A stretch of 64,000 nucleotides of DNA from Branchiostoma floridae (Eukaryota > Chordata > Leptocardii > Amphioxiformes > Branchiostomatidae), in assembly GCF_000003815.2 (NCBI RefSeq), contig NC_049997.1:11079507-11143506 (forward strand), written 5' to 3'. This document shows positions 1 to 40,502 of the stretch, in pieces. Under the pieces are notes generated by a model that saw nothing but the letters and a program-made list of their open reading frames with translations, searched no databases and was not told the DNA's origin. The position numbers and the translations under genes are program-made. The stretch's first letter is position 1; the number at the start of each line of letters is the position of its first letter.

Positions 1-237
1 GATGCAGATGTTTCAATCTTGTTTTCTTTCAGTCAGTGACATGAAGTATTGGCTCAAATATGTAGCACTAAAGTATTAAGAAATCAATTTTTCAAATTGG
101 TTTTGAAGTTGATGGTTCTGTTTTATTTAATTAATAACCCTCAGATCTTCCCTACTGATATTCCTATCTTGTATGGCTTTCAATAGGAAAGTACGTGACT
201 TTTATATGGTTATGATCCACTTTTCCCGACCTCAATG

Positions 238-301
238 AAAAGCGGCCTGCAGGCTGATTTAAGCTTTTATTAATAAACAAAGATTCATCCAAAAAACAAA
301 C
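238..301 (+). repeat. LINE-like 3' tail, copy 1
   Basis: The segment GCGGCCTGCAGGCTGATTT followed by an AATAAA-containing, A-rich end recurs in diverged form at 15836-15900. A shared GC-rich box followed by an AATAAA-rich end is typical of short 5'-truncated non-LTR retrotransposon tails. The family is not identified. Confidence 0.4.
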
Positions 302-449
302 TAAGGAAATTATAAATAAAATACAGACCAATTCTATGTGTTGACGTAACATCTATGCTTTGGGTTAGTGGTAAATGTATACAGTAATTTATAAACGATA
401 AGAAAGCGCTAGTATTGGAACATACAAATCTGTATGCTCAACACTGGAA

Positions 450-535
450 GGTTAAATCCCCAATGAGAATGAAACATCAGATCCATGTTGTAGGGTTAAA
501 TCCCTAATGAGAATGAAATATTAGATCTATCTTGT
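450..535. repeat. 44-bp tandem duplication
   Basis: The segment beginning GGTTAAATCCCCAATGAGAA is repeated once, starting at 494, with a few substitutions. It is a local duplication with no visible function. Confidence 0.6.
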
Positions 536-2401
536 TGACACAGAAGCCATGGGTTGTCTTAGTGCCAGATTGATGTATAACATTAGCAGGTGTTAAAATG
601 AAACCTGTTGGACCCATTGGCACACTAGTGACAGCAGGAGTGTTAACACCTACATAAGTCTGGTGGTACATGGTTTTATCAAGTATACCATGGCTGCATA
701 TAGTAATGGGAAAAGGGTTCAGATGATTTATGCTACAGAGAAGAACAGGTGCTCTCCACAAAATTGATTCACTTCTAGTGGATGATAGAAATCTACAAAC
801 CTTGTTTTTGTCATGATAAAATTATTGCGATCGTACTGTGTTTAAAGTTCAAATTTAAACTTTAGTTTGTAATGATTAGTTTGTAAAAATCTAATAACTA
901 CAATCAGATTTGATGTGATTCACATATGAATGTAATTATAATATAAGCACTACTGTACTTGGAGTATTGGCATTGATTATGTTGGTCAATGTCTACCGTA
1001 GATTTGAAAAATTATATCCCTGTACCATGATGTGATTCTAAAATCAAGAAGCTCTGAATAAAAGAATACCCTAAATCACTGAAAACGTTTATGACTGAAT
1101 AGTAATAGTAATAGTGGTCTTTATGAGGTCAAGTGCCTCTTTGTGGCTGTGAACATTTATGAGTTCCTAGAATTTATGGGATTCTCTGGGAATATTTTCA
1201 TAGCATGTTTTATGTAAGACCAAGTGTATACAGTAAATCTTTAAACATTTGCCACGGTATTATTGTTTGCGGTGACCCCTCCAACGTGAAACTATGACGA
1301 AGCGTTTCCAAGTTCTGTGCCACAGAATTATTTCAGCACAAAAAGCCCCTTTCCTCTCCTGTGAAATAGAACTAGCACAAAAATAAATGATTCTTCAGTA
1401 CAGTATTGAATAGGTTTTGTGTTTTTTTTCATTCCACATAGCATTAGCTGTTTTGTATACATTGGTAAACCAAAGCTACGTTGATTTCATGCATAAAATA
1501 TTATACAGAATTGTTGTTGACTATTGGAACATGCGGATATCGATCTAGGACTAGGTTTACATGTAGACATTCAGCTACAGCTATGTTTGAGTTCCGAGAA
1601 TTTTGTTGAAGGGTGCCTAGAATTCCTAGAAGAAAAATAACCTCAAGGTATATTTCATATTTTCTTGTGTTGTATTTTCAGGCTGTTGACTGGCAAAATT
1701 TTTAGACAGAGCTTGAAAGTATTTTAAGAATTCATGTCTGTTCAAGAAATGTGATATGAATCACATTGTGCTTGAATTAATTATAGCATAAGAGTGTGTA
1801 GAAACATTCGATGCATATGTTTTAATGTCATCAGTCAAATTTGATAGCCTTAAATTATGTATTCTTGAATAGTCAGAATAAGTGCACTTGGTTAGTGTGT
1901 GGGAAAAAGCAGTCAAGTGGAAATAACATTCAGGTAGCACATGTTACATACCTCATTAAATATGAATATCACAAATATGCACTGTCAGAAGTAGAAATGA
2001 TACAGCTACATGTATCTTTTGATAAGTTTGGTTGAAAATACGGGCTGACAATCTAAAATTGTGAAAGAGTTTTTTTTTTGCCCATTTTTCCTAAAAAAAA
2101 TTCTAATGCTAATAGTAATACTGCACACAGGACTTGAAATACATGTATACTTTTGGGTCAACTTGCTCAACTTGCACTAGGCCAAAAGTTACTTGCAACA
2201 AAAGAAAATTACTTGCACAACCTAAAGTAGTGGACTATTTACCCAATGTATCAAGAAATCCTGATCAATGTCTACGACATCCAGAAATCAAGGGTGGGGG
2301 CAAAAGTACAATGAGGTTTGTTAATAGTACTATTGCTTGCTCCAGGCTGTAACTGTCGATTGTGAGATACATGTATCCTTTACCAAGGACAGTCAGTTGA
2401 A

Positions 2402-2512
2402 ATGTCTGGATGGGAAGTTTTGAAGGAAGCCATGGCTCGTGGTAGTGAGAACATCAACAGGTACTGTAGACAGTTTCACAACAACACGACTTTTGAGGAG
2501 GCTTGGTTGTAG
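2402..2512 (+). CDS. possible 36-codon small ORF or terminal exon
   Basis: An ATG opens a 36-codon frame ending in TAG, rich in charged and aromatic residues (GWEVLKEAM, then NRYCRQF and TFEEAW). The composition looks more protein-like than the surrounding AT-rich frames, and the frame is open upstream to an AG at 2390-2391, so it could also be a last exon. A second reading is possible: a GT inside it at 2461 would splice in phase to the exon at 13103. However, the resulting WW domain would have a loop about seven residues too long, so I do not favour it. No family is recognised and there is no nearby poly(A) signal. Confidence 0.2.
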   Translation: MSGWEVLKEAMARGSENINRYCRQFHNNTTFEEAWL

Positions 2513-3126
2513 TACACTATGTTATACATTATGTTACATGTATATAAGGATATATATGGTTGGTGTTATGAAAGGAAGTTCAGTTCTGTGTTATGTACTA
2601 ACTCTCTAACTGATATCTTTTTTAACAGACCAATTGGTCATCTTTAAATCTAGAAAATCGATTGTATTATTTGAGGTAGCTATTTCCCAACTTTCCCAAC
2701 TATTAGTATTACATGTTACAGTTACATTTCACATGTTCTTTGAAAACATGAGACAATATACATGTATACCCTCCCTCTTGTATTTGTAGTCATAAACATT
2801 AAGACATGGTTGAATTTTCAAATTCGTTGGGTATTCCAAATTTCTCTTGTCCCTCCAAATTTAAAGTACCAGTGTCTAGAAGGACCTGGAAGCTACATTT
2901 GTATCTCCCACTTCCCTGACAACATTCCTGGTACATTCCAGGCAGGGTTCTTTACTAGCACGACTGTTGTCATAATCCCTCCAGCTATTGAGATTCGAGC
3001 CTTGTGTGGAACAAAAACAACTGCATGTGCTTATTGTATGTAGAATGGTAGGAGCGATTGAATTGAGAGAGGGCCTTTGTCATGCCTTGCTTTTAGTTCA
3101 GACTGACCTACATGGAATTTTATTAC

Positions 3127-3350
3127 CCTGGGTGCCGGACCGGACGTGCAGCCAGCTAGTTTGTTTGGCCGCCCAAGAGAGTCTGCCCGCTGATCTGAAA
3201 TTAGCACTTCGGGAAGTAAGAGCCCGAAGGAGTTTTCATACCATGGGCCGCGGGCTAAATCTCCTTACTTAGACTTAGACTAAATCTCCCCGGAGCGCTA
3301 AATTAGATTGGTGGGCAGACTGCATTGACCCACCGAAAAAAATGCCTTTG
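3127..3350. repeat. degenerate copy of the CCCTGG/TA element
   Basis: Starting at a TTA, the sequence CCCTGGGTGCCGG and the following text (GGCCGCCCAAGA, GCCCGAAGGAGTT, TCTCCCCGGAGCGCTAA, GGGCAGACTGC) match, in order and with divergence, the intact element at 5846-6068. The right terminus is not preserved. Confidence 0.55.
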
Positions 3351-4000
3351 TTCATAATAGAGTTATCTATTTTAATTTCAAAAAATATATATAAATCGAA
3401 AATAGATTCAATCAAAGCCAAAAAAAACCTTCTAAATCGAGAACAAAAAGGAAATTGGCTGAAAATTTGACTATGAAGTGATAGACCTTTGTGCGTCGTG
3501 ACTCATACATGTAACATTGTCTAATTCATACATGTAGATTAAAAATAGATTCAATCAATGTCATGAAAAAACTCATGTTGTTCTAAATTGAGAAGAAAAT
3601 TTTAAAAGGAATTGGCTCCAAATTTGACTTTGATTTGATAGACCTTTATGCGTCATAGAAAAAAAATTATAGATTGAAAATAGATTCAATCAAAGCCAAG
3701 AAAAACGTTCTAAATTGAGAACAAAAAGGAAATTGGCTCACTTTTAAAGTGATAGACCTTTGTGTGTCATGACTCGAAGTTGTCTATTTTTAAAGAAAAA
3801 AAATTCGTAGATTGAAAATAGATTCAATCAACGTCATGAAAAAACTCTTGTTGTTCTAAATTGAGAAGAAAGGGCAATTGGCTCCAAATTTGATTTTGAC
3901 TTTGATTTTAGACCTTTGTGCGTCATAATTGTCTTTTTTCAAAGAAAAAAAATGAGAATAGATTCAAAGGTAAGAAAAACGTATGTCATGTTCTCTATTG
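3345..4000. repeat. tandem array with ~139-bp monomer, 4-5 copies
   Basis: The word AGATTCAATCAA recurs at about 3404, 3547, 3682, 3820 and, decayed, 3960, giving a spacing of 135-143 bp. Each unit also carries GAGAA(C/G)AAA, AATTGGCT and TAGACCTTTGTGCGTCAT. The units are AT-rich and non-coding. They resemble a small satellite-like block. Confidence 0.75.
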
Positions 4001-4926
4001 AGAAGGAAAAGGATATTAACTCAGCCAGGTTAATTGATTATTCATTTGTCAAGGATTCTATTTTCAACCTTGTAGTGAAATTTCCAATAAAAGTGGAGAG
4101 AGCCATTAAGGAAACTACATGCATTTGTAATAACATGAACAAGTCCCAAAACACTTCTGGTAAAAAAATTTGATTTTGAATCACCACCCCAATCCAAAAT
4201 TAAATTCTTACAAAAATCCCCCCTGTGCAAGATTGGATTCTCCCAGCAACACCCGTATGTACAGTAGTCAGTCCCAAAACACTTCAGGTCAATAAAAGAA
4301 CCTTTGCATCATATTGCATCATTACCAGATTCTTCGTCTTGTTACCTCCGTGAAGGAAATTCACCTTCTTCAGAGCTATTGTTTTCGTCTGGGTTTATGT
4401 TGGCAGCAATACAGCAATAACACATGATGCATTTGTTTTTATTTTTTTACCCTACACATTGACTGATTTCTCTCTCTTATGTCAGATCTTGGGTTTTTAG
4501 GCATCATAAGAACAGGCCTTTAAAGCAGAAAATGTATGTTAAGAAGTTTGGAGATCATACTACTCATGATTTAGTATTATTTGGTACTAGTAGAAGTTGT
4601 ATTGTTACAAAATGTGGTATTATTTCCAGTGTACACATGTCATTAAGGTCCAGAGTACTGTTTAGCCCTAGGAATGTAACAAAACACTCTAGCTTGGATT
4701 TTGTAAGGTCATTTTTAAGTGGCTGGGTCTGTATGTGTGCCAAGTATAGACAATAATCCCTTTTGACTGTGACCTTAGCGAAAGGTTGACCTTCAATGGG
4801 GGGGGGGGGATATCATTGTATATCACCTGCCATTCTTGGTATTTTCAATATGTGAGGATTTGTTTTACATTTTTCTAATTTCTGTCTATCAATTTACGAT
4901 TGTAGTATCCAATACGATAAATATAG
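4000..4926. other. non-coding stretch
   Basis: I see no gene. It contains an 11-base G tract near 4799-4809 and otherwise unremarkable AT-rich sequence. Confidence 0.5.
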
Positions 4927-5060
4927 AATACAACACGGTGTATTCCGTATCACTAGAGGTATCAGCCCGACCGCGGGTCGGATCGCCCGACGGCCGAAGG
5001 GATCTGACCCGTGCGGGAGGGCTGAGACCGAGGGTGATGCGGAATACACCGTGTTGTATT
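4927..5060. mobile_element. palindromic TIR element (AATACAACACGG ends)
   Basis: AATACAACACGGTGTATTCC at the left end is mirrored at the right end (GGAATACACCGTGTTGTATT), giving TIRs of about 27 bp. The centre is a GC-rich imperfect palindrome around GACCGCGGGTCGGATC. The whole 134 bp could fold into one hairpin. There is no coding capacity; it resembles a MITE or foldback element. The 10-base word TGTAGTATCC occurs near 4902 and 5260, which might mark a larger composite insertion. Confidence 0.65.
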
Positions 5061-5245
5061 TTATTTATGTCATACCCACCTTAGAAAACCCATGTTTTGA
5101 TGCGAAATGCGCCAGAAGTTGAACAAATTTGGTGCCCTCGAACAAAAAGTGTTGCAACCGGTCTGATACGGAAATGATGGCCCGGTCCGGAACACCCGTA
5201 TCGAACGTTTTCGCGTCACAGGTATGACATAAGAGGTTTTATTGC
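5061..5245. mobile_element. second inverted-repeat element (TTATGTCATACC ends)
   Basis: TTATGTCATACC near the left end is mirrored by GGTATGACATAA near 5219-5231. The outer TTTTATT words and inner segments (GATACGG and its partners) also pair. It lies directly beside the preceding palindrome, so the two may form one composite foldback insertion. Confidence 0.5.
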
Positions 5246-5709
5246 AATAAAAAGTAACTGTAGTATCCTGTATCAATTCTATATTAATGTATTATTATGT
5301 GTTGCTGACATTCTGCTTTATTTTATGTATACAAAATGTTTTCTGTACATCTAACTTGCTTGGCCAGGTGTACCAGTGTGTGTACCTTTTCCCAAAAATG
5401 AATATTAAGCTTTGCTATAGGCTAGAACAAAGAGATTGACCTTTTAAAGTTTTTAACCTCCTTGGATAGAACAGGTGAGAAAACCACAGCCGGAAGTGCC
5501 CCAGTTTTGGCAGCAAGAATCCTGCAGTCCGGACTTCTTGGTATTTCTATAAAACTTGAAGTGGGGATTACTAGAAACACAAGGTGTAAGATACCAGGAT
5601 GGAAGAGCCAGGGGGTCAGACTGTAGATTCAGTAGATAAGAATAACAAGGTGGGATTGTTTTGGTTCATCTGGGCGTCACAAATTCAATAAATTCAACCC
5701 TAGCACAAC

Positions 5710-6182
5710 ATCTACTGCTACTAGTTAAAGTTAAAGTTGTCCATACATTTGGAAAGGATGCTAAGAGGTGGTGCCTATTTCCGTTTATGTAGCCCTTGGG
5801 CCACACATTTATAGAAGCCACTAGTCTAAAGCAGGGGGCTAGTTACCCTGGGAGCCAGCCAGGATCGGGCAGCTATAGCTAGGACAGTTTATTCGGTGGC
5901 CCAAGACAGTTAGGCCCGCCGATCTCCCTCGATAAAGGGTAGCGATAACTCCTTCGGGCTTAAGTTAAACTCCCCCAGAGCACTAATGTGAGATCTGCGG
6001 GCTGACTGCCTTGGCTCCCGGAACAAAACTCGCTTCGCTAGCTACCCGGTCCTGTCGGGCTCCCAGGGTAGGGGCTCAACTCCCATACTCTTAGTCTAGA
6101 TCTTCCCATATGACTTGACCGGGTACTCACAAGGTACCAAATGCAAGGCGAACACTCTAACCACTCAGCTATCCCCTACTAA
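5710..6182 (-). mobile_element. tRNA-derived SINE, split by a TIR element
   Basis: Read on the minus strand from 6180, the sequence has an A-box-like TAGCTGAGTGGTTAGAG, then a GTTCGCCTTGCATTTGG anticodon-arm-like segment and a B-box-like AGTTGAGCCCC near 6072. This is the layout of a tRNA-headed (serine/leucine type) RNA polymerase III SINE promoter. Just after the B box the SINE is interrupted by the element at 5846-6068, and its body resumes beyond it. The A-to-B distance, about 90 nt, is long for a tRNA. Confidence 0.5.
5846..6068. mobile_element. 223-bp TIR element with CCCTGGGAGCC ends, TA target
   Basis: The left end CCCTGGGAGCC and the right end GGGCTCCCAGGG are mirror images, and TA flanks both sides. 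Inner parts (AGCTATAGCT near the left, TAGCTACCCGGTCC near the right) also pair. It is non-coding and therefore a non-autonomous DNA transposon. A degenerate relative lies at 3127-3350. The longer element at 62582-63191 shares the CCCTGG terminus and TA target. Confidence 0.7.
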
Positions 6183-6189
6183 TAGCAGG

Positions 6190-9100
6190 GACTAAAAAAT
6201 ATTTCCTTTGCCAAGATACATTGGAAACGTTCCAAGTTCCTTTCTACATAATATTATAAACTTAAATACATGTGCAACTTGTCGCCTGTCCCAAAAATGC
6301 ACCAAATGTTTACCCCATTTGCTGGTTACTATTTAGGGAACCCCACTGACGTGTAGGGGTGATCACAGTTTACTTCTCTCCCACTTCTATTTGGACTTTT
6401 CCTGAAGCTATTTTGGAAACATGATCAAGAGGGATTCCCCCTTTTGTTGCTGCGGAGAATATAGACAAAACAGGAACTATGGTAACTGGCATGCAGCTAT
6501 TGTAACAGAATTGTCCTTGGGTAATATGCGTAACTGGTAGAGAATGACAGGAAAACAAACGCATACTGAAGTTGGGTGGACTGAATTTCTTGGAAAATAA
6601 TGCTCCGAAATACATAGGTACAAAAATATGACAATGGTTAACAGGAAATAGATATCTATACATTTGGTTAGTTTGTGTTTCTTGACAATCAATTAATGAT
6701 TTCTTTCTTTAACAATGAAAAGTGAACCAAACCTGTTTTGACAAAGAGCACCAAAATTATTTAATAAAAGGACACTAGAAACAAGGCCTTAGTTTAAATG
6801 AGAGGCATATTAGACCACAGTATATATATACCTGTGCAGTTCACAAATAAGGTAAGGATATACATGTATGAAGGTGTTTTTTGCTCTTTGGCATCTTTCT
6901 CACACCTCACCTCACCGGTCCCATAGCCTCACCAGCCTTAGGGGCAGCAATGCCATCAACGTAAGTTTTCCATCTCCTTCTATCTTCAGCCAAGGTTGGC
7001 ATCTTTCTAGCCTGATTAAATGTCGCTCATAGCAGCTCGCTCAACATCCAGTTACAGCCCCGGACAGCAGAGTTTGTGTGACACAGACTAGCATCTTTCT
7101 TATTCACTTGGACCTTTTGGGGGGGGGGGGGATATCTTGGATTTTGAATCTAGTTTCTTTTGTCAATGACTCTATCTTGTACTGTGTAGACATTTGACCA
7201 AAAATATAACATATGAAATTTAAAGTGGTAGGTTAGCATTTCATGGTGTAATTGATTTGGGAAGGAATGAAGCCCCACTAGGGCCACCAGAGACAGTTAA
7301 GGTTCATCTGGTTACATTTCACACTTGGAGGAACATTACTTGAAATCAATGGAGACAGTTTTGTAATCTGCCCACAGGGAATGGCTCCCATACTAATTGG
7401 GCATCCCGGGTTTAGTTCAATGGTTTGCATAGGGCAGAAATAGAAAAAAACTTTCCAAACATCCTACTGTAAATTCTGCAATATTCTCCGTGGTTTTATT
7501 TTTGTAGTATTTGTGATGTCTCTCCACCAAAAAGTTATAATACCCTGAACATGGACTGTTGTTGTTTGATAATTTACTACATAATTGTTCCAACCATAAA
7601 CTCAAACTACCAGAAATACCTTTTCCCTACTGCTGCAAAATATAGTACCCACAACAATAAATACATTCCTGAAGCCAAGCTGAGAGAGACGTTGTTAACA
7701 TTTTAGCAGCTTTAATAGAATCAAATCGCGAAATTTGTCACCACATCTTGCATTCATATGTTTTCATTTTTTTTAATAATTTCTGCTGGAAACTGCTTTA
7801 ATAGAACCTGACAATGGTTTGTTACTGCCTTTTCCCACTGTGAACTATTCCCCCCAGAGTCAGAACAGTTGAAGGCCTTTCCTGAAGTTAACAAGCAGGT
7901 CTTTGTGAGAGAGTGTTTGGAGAGTAGAGTCTTCTTCCTTTGATCCTGAAACTGGAGAAGTGGAGAAGAGATGTTCCCAGGATCTGTCTGCCCTCAGTTT
8001 TACAGGGAAGGGCACGTAACTGGTGTTGTTGTTGTTTGTTTGTTTTTACTTGTTTTCTGTCATGCAATCATTCTGAATCTGAATTGAAAAGGTAGTCTAT
8101 CTAGTAAATATTGCTGTATCATACCAGTTTCACATGCACAATCAGTAATATCTGGCTGTAGTAAATGAAAGGAGGAATTGTCCTCTCTTGACTGTATAAA
8201 TCTAACTCCAAGCTTCAAGACAGAGTTGAAGAAATGAAGAATGAAGAAATACCTTCTTAAGTCATTTCCTTTGACACTTTTTTTTTGGTGTTTTAGATTT
8301 GCTCTTTAAACGATTCTGTAGTACAATCGTCATACAATTCATACAAGTTTATCGAAAACCATATAAATGAACCCACTGCAAATGTTTCATGATAGATTTT
8401 AGACAATGACATTGCACAAGTGTTTTATACAAATTGTCAGTAAATATCAGCAATTTGGTTGTAGAGAGTCAGCACAGATGTTGAATGTTGTGTCTTGTGC
8501 CAATAAAGAAGGAGGCTTTGAACTTGAACACTTTCCACCATGACCTTGCATGACCCCCAGACTGTTGTCACAACGTTACCACACATTGTTGATGCAACCA
8601 GTCACCCTGTCCTCACCTCTGTCTGAGTGGACAAGTCCAATATTGTGGGGTGCTGAGTGACAAGTGACAGACACTTATGGATTATACCACTCGTAGATAG
8701 GGGTTCATATGGAAATCTTTTGATGTACATTGTAATGTACTAGTGAAAGGGACTGGGGCAGTAGCATTTATTTACATTTTTTGCTATCGCATGATCTCTA
8801 TGCCAGTAAGTTATATCAATTAGATTTTATTTATGTATTGAACATTGTGTTCCTGTCAATCTCGAAACTTTCATAACTTGGTTTTATTTTCGTTATGATA
8901 TCCCACTGTGAAATCATGACACGACAAAAATGCATTTCTAATGCATTACTACTGCAACTATTTATAGAATTGTTACAACTGCAACTTTAAAACACCACTA
9001 AATCCTTTTCCTTCCTGCAAAATAAAACCAAAGCGAACGTGAAATGGCTTCATCTAGAGTATTTGCAGACAAAATTCACAGCAGTCCTTCTCCATCTATA

Positions 9101-9528
9101 CCTTAATCTGTACCCTATTCAGGATATCCCAGTTCCTGGTGATTCATACATTGATGTATCAGTTGAACAGGAAATACTTTGTTAGTGTTACACAGAGTCA
9201 GAGGAAGTGCTCTGGGCCCAGGGTACCAAATCCTTTTCATGGCGAGATGCAAGTGAGCTGCATAGTTCAGAAGTCAAGTTCCTTAGGGGCATTTCAGATT
9301 CGCTAAGGAGCCAGTGAAACTGATACTGTAGATAGAATTTATCTGTACTTTTTCCTATTCTTGACTTTGATATAAAACATCCCCTCATGCAAAAAGTGAT
9401 GCTCATCTAATTTATCTACAAATTCAAGTGCCTTTAGTTATCATTTTTACTCCCCCTCATACTATGAATTCATATTGCAGTGCTTTTATTTTGCGCTTGG
9501 AGGAAGAGGGAGGCTTTTCTTGTGGTTT
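6190..9528. other. non-coding stretch with repeat debris
   Basis: No exon is supported. The stretch holds a short dispersed repeat at 7007-7097, a possible antisense LINE end near 6899-6995, an 11-base G tract near 7120 and otherwise AT-rich DNA. Frames such as 6370-6663 (-) carry no recognisable motif. Confidence 0.5.
7007..7097. repeat. dispersed ~90-bp repeat, copy 1
   Basis: The segment from CTAGCCTGATTAAAT to GTGACACAGACTAGC recurs at 19018-19122 with an extra internal piece (CATTTGCGGGGAGGGG). The ends, CTAGCCTG and CAGACTAG, are partly inverted, suggesting a tiny TIR element. Confidence 0.55.
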
Positions 9529-9740
9529 ACTGTAAATGCATTTAAGTTCGCGGGGATTTAATTTCGCGGTAGCGGGTAAAAGGACTTTTCGCGATGGATT
9601 TAAGTTCGCGGTAACGCCACAGACTGCAGTCTAATACCATAATAGACAAATGTTATCGGTGGTTTTACGTTCGCGGTGAAGTGGTCACCGCGAAAACCGG
9701 CGAACATTAATCCACCACGAATATTTCTGCATTTACAGTA
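9529..9740. mobile_element. 212-bp MITE, ACTGTAAATGCA termini
   Basis: The left terminus ACTGTAAATGCATTTAAG is mirrored by CTGCATTTACAGTA at the right. TTCGCGG words occur in both orientations inside (AAGTTCGCGG on the left, ACGTTCGCGGTG on the right). It has no ORF. Decayed relatives with ACTGTA...TACAGT ends appear near 10786-11106, 19728-19925 and 27365-27574. Confidence 0.7.
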
Positions 9741-37909
<28,169 letters not shown>

Positions 37910-39850
37910 CGGGTGTACTTCATGAATGTCTATTTCTAGGTTCAAGTATACTTGTATCCATTCTAGCATTTCTACTGCTGATTCTATCCGTAGAAAAAGA
38001 TTAGGGTACTGTCACTTTTTCTTGACCAACTGTCACATACCAGTACTACTTTAACTCTCTCCTTGCTACCTTACTCTTTAACCAGTACAAACTTGGTTTT
38101 AAAGGCTAATTTAGCAGGGAGAATGTTAAGCTGTTTAAACTTATAGGATACTTCATCCATTCTAGAGTTTCCACTGCCAATTCTATCTCAACATTAAGGG
38201 TACACTGTCAACTTTTCATGGTAAAAACTGTCGTCACTTTGCAGTCTGTGATGTAAACAAAACAGTACTAGGGTGCTGGGTAATGTTACAAAGTTATTTT
38301 AACGATTATCTTCAGAAGAAAGAAGGTTCTGACCAAGTCTTTCAACAATCATTAGCTGCCTGGCTTAGCTTGTGACAAAAGCGCCTCCTGTTGGCGGTTA
38401 GCTGTACTGCAGCTTCATACTTTAATGGCCTTTAGGAAGTTTTCTTATTCCTCCATATTAAGTGCATGAATGCAACAGTTACTGTTAATGCACATTAGTG
38501 GACACTTTGCCTTAGAAAGCTGGCACTAACTTCACTTGCTGCTGTAACAGCCACACTGACAACACAGGATGAACCTATCCTTGTGGCTTCCTGTAACCAA
38601 AGTTAGCCAGCACTTTTAAACTCTTAACACCAAAGCAAAGCAATACTGTCACTAAACCAAAGCAATCACTCTTTTTGCCACCCTAAAACAGCAAATTAAT
38701 CACAGTAAAGCTGTTATGTCACTTGTCTGTTGTTCAAGTGTTTCAATTCTAGTAGTTCCCTCATTTTTCTCTTTTGTAGCTTGAAACTAAAGAATCTTAC
38801 AGGTGTGTGTTTCGTACAGAATACTTAGCTCTTGATCTTGCTGTACAATTCTTAGAGACCCTAATCAAGTAGCATGTAGTATCTCTCAAGAATTTCACTT
38901 TCCTATTTTTTCTTCTTTCCAAATTAGCTGCTGGTTTCCTGTCATAGAAAGTACAGACAGCAAATGAATTCATAATATGTGCAGAATCACAGATATTTTT
39001 GTATGGATATATGAAAAATACGCAAACATTAAAAACATACATTCTTTTTGGGGAAAAACACAAGAAACAGTAACTTGTAGAATTTAGTGTTAAGAAAATC
39101 ACTGTCATTCCTACAGTTTTGCTAGAACTACTGTCGGATTTCTGCTAACCAAAGCTTACGCTGCAAAGTCGATAATTAATGTGCTTGACACTTCTTCCAA
39201 AGAATGGAGCAATGAAGACTTACGAAGTTGATATCATAGAGCCTGATTTGCATAAAGGCGACTTTCTTTCAAGATGGAATATTTATGTAAATAGATACTT
39301 GATTGGACTACTAGAAGACGCTTATAATCTCGAAGTGATATATAAGATATTTTACCGTATGTTCATAAACAATTGGGTGCGTAGAAGGCAGTTTTTGAAG
39401 GTATGGATGTGTACATTTAGGAAATAAGTTGGGCTGCGTCGCAAGAGTTGCTGATACTGTAATTGTGAGAGAGAATGGATGAACTTGCAACTCTGCTTTT
39501 TTGGTTGTTAAAATATGGTTAGTTGTAAATTTTGAAGTGAAGGCTTGGTTGTGGTAAGACTGAGTATAGAATAAAGGAGAAATGTATGACTACAGTTGAA
39601 GTGAAGAACAATTATTTTACAATCCTCAAAATTGCTGTTTTGAGGAAGGTCACACTTGTAAGAGCAAATAATTACTTGAACACAATTTTGGTGGTCATTT
39701 TTCATATCATCTGGATTCTTTTTGTGTTTATTTAATACTGAAATTAAGTGAGGAGGAATTGTCGTGGATAGAGTATGAATAAGAAAATCATCAGAACCTT
39801 TAATCATAATAGAATCTGTTCCTGTACTTGTAAATAAACATTTTTATTGT
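37910..39850 (+). other. ARHGAP39: probable ARHGAP39 3' UTR with poly(A) signal
   Basis: No ORF with motifs follows the stop. The first canonical AATAAA with a downstream T-rich element is at 39833-39838, so the UTR could be about 1.9 kb. Transcript data would be needed to fix the end. Confidence 0.45.
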
Positions 39851-40502
39851 TTTGTTTTTTAATTTGAATAATTCACATATCGTTTGATGGTATCCATTGG
39901 TTTAATGTTGATTTGTAACAATGTACAAAGGTCATGAACTCTGACCCACAAGTCAGGGTTTAGAGGTGAAGGATTTGTAATTTTTTAAGCCAAAATGGCT
40001 CTCTTGACTTAACACCTACCTTATCTCATTCTGTGTAATGTTTAAAGAGTTGTTTCAGAAAAGATGAATAGATGGGATGTTAGGGAAGACAACAAGATAA
40101 TTATGGTTAGATTTAAATGCTTACAAAAAGCAAGTGTTATATAGAATATTGATGTATTGTCTAATGTCATTTTTGGGAACAGCCCTTGATAACATTCAAG
40201 GTCAAGTAGTAACAATCAAGGTCAACATCTTCGCTGCTGATCTTCTAGAAGGGGATACAAACTATCTGGCTACCATTTCATTTGAACTGGCTAATCTCAT
40301 GTAGCCTGGCATCAAGCCATGTCCGAGGGCTCCAATGTAGCCTAGATGGGACTGGATACCAGGCTATAGAACTCATTCTGTCATAGTAGTTCACCATGTG
40401 CAGTTACTGAATAAGATATGGAATTGTAACAATGATGATTACATTTGTATTGAATCATTGCCTTTTTCACAATGTACTGTCATTAAGACTTCTGTACATG
40501 TA
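39851..40502. other. intergenic sequence, nothing recognised
   Basis: AT-rich, with no feature supported. Confidence 0.5.

Larger units (their letters stand above)
1..2390. other. non-coding stretch, no gene recognised
   Basis: I see no convincing exon here. The stretch is AT-rich and holds scattered repeat debris: a LINE-tail-like segment near 238-300 and a 44-bp direct duplication at 450-535. Open frames of 60-90 codons occur on both strands, but none has splice sites, conserved motifs or composition that would support a gene. It may be an intron of the WW/RhoGAP gene starting at 13103, or DNA upstream of it. Confidence 0.5.

Noticed and set aside
504-761. 85-codon minus-strand frame rich in T/V/P
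   Set aside because: It reads somewhat protein-like but has no recognisable motif or splice context, and it overlaps a local duplication.
2134-2352. 72-codon frame with YLPNVSRNPDQCLRHPEI
   Set aside because: No motif, no homologue recognised and no splice support.
5599-5649. Possible first coding exon (ATG with good context, 17 codons, then GTGGGA)
   Set aside because: No sequence similarity to the ARHGAP39 N-terminus, and its phase cannot join the exon at 13103 without another unseen exon.
6899-6995. Possible antisense LINE C-terminal end (RRWKTYVDGIAAP)
   Set aside because: Short and suggestive only. I could not find a 3' tail or more of the protein.
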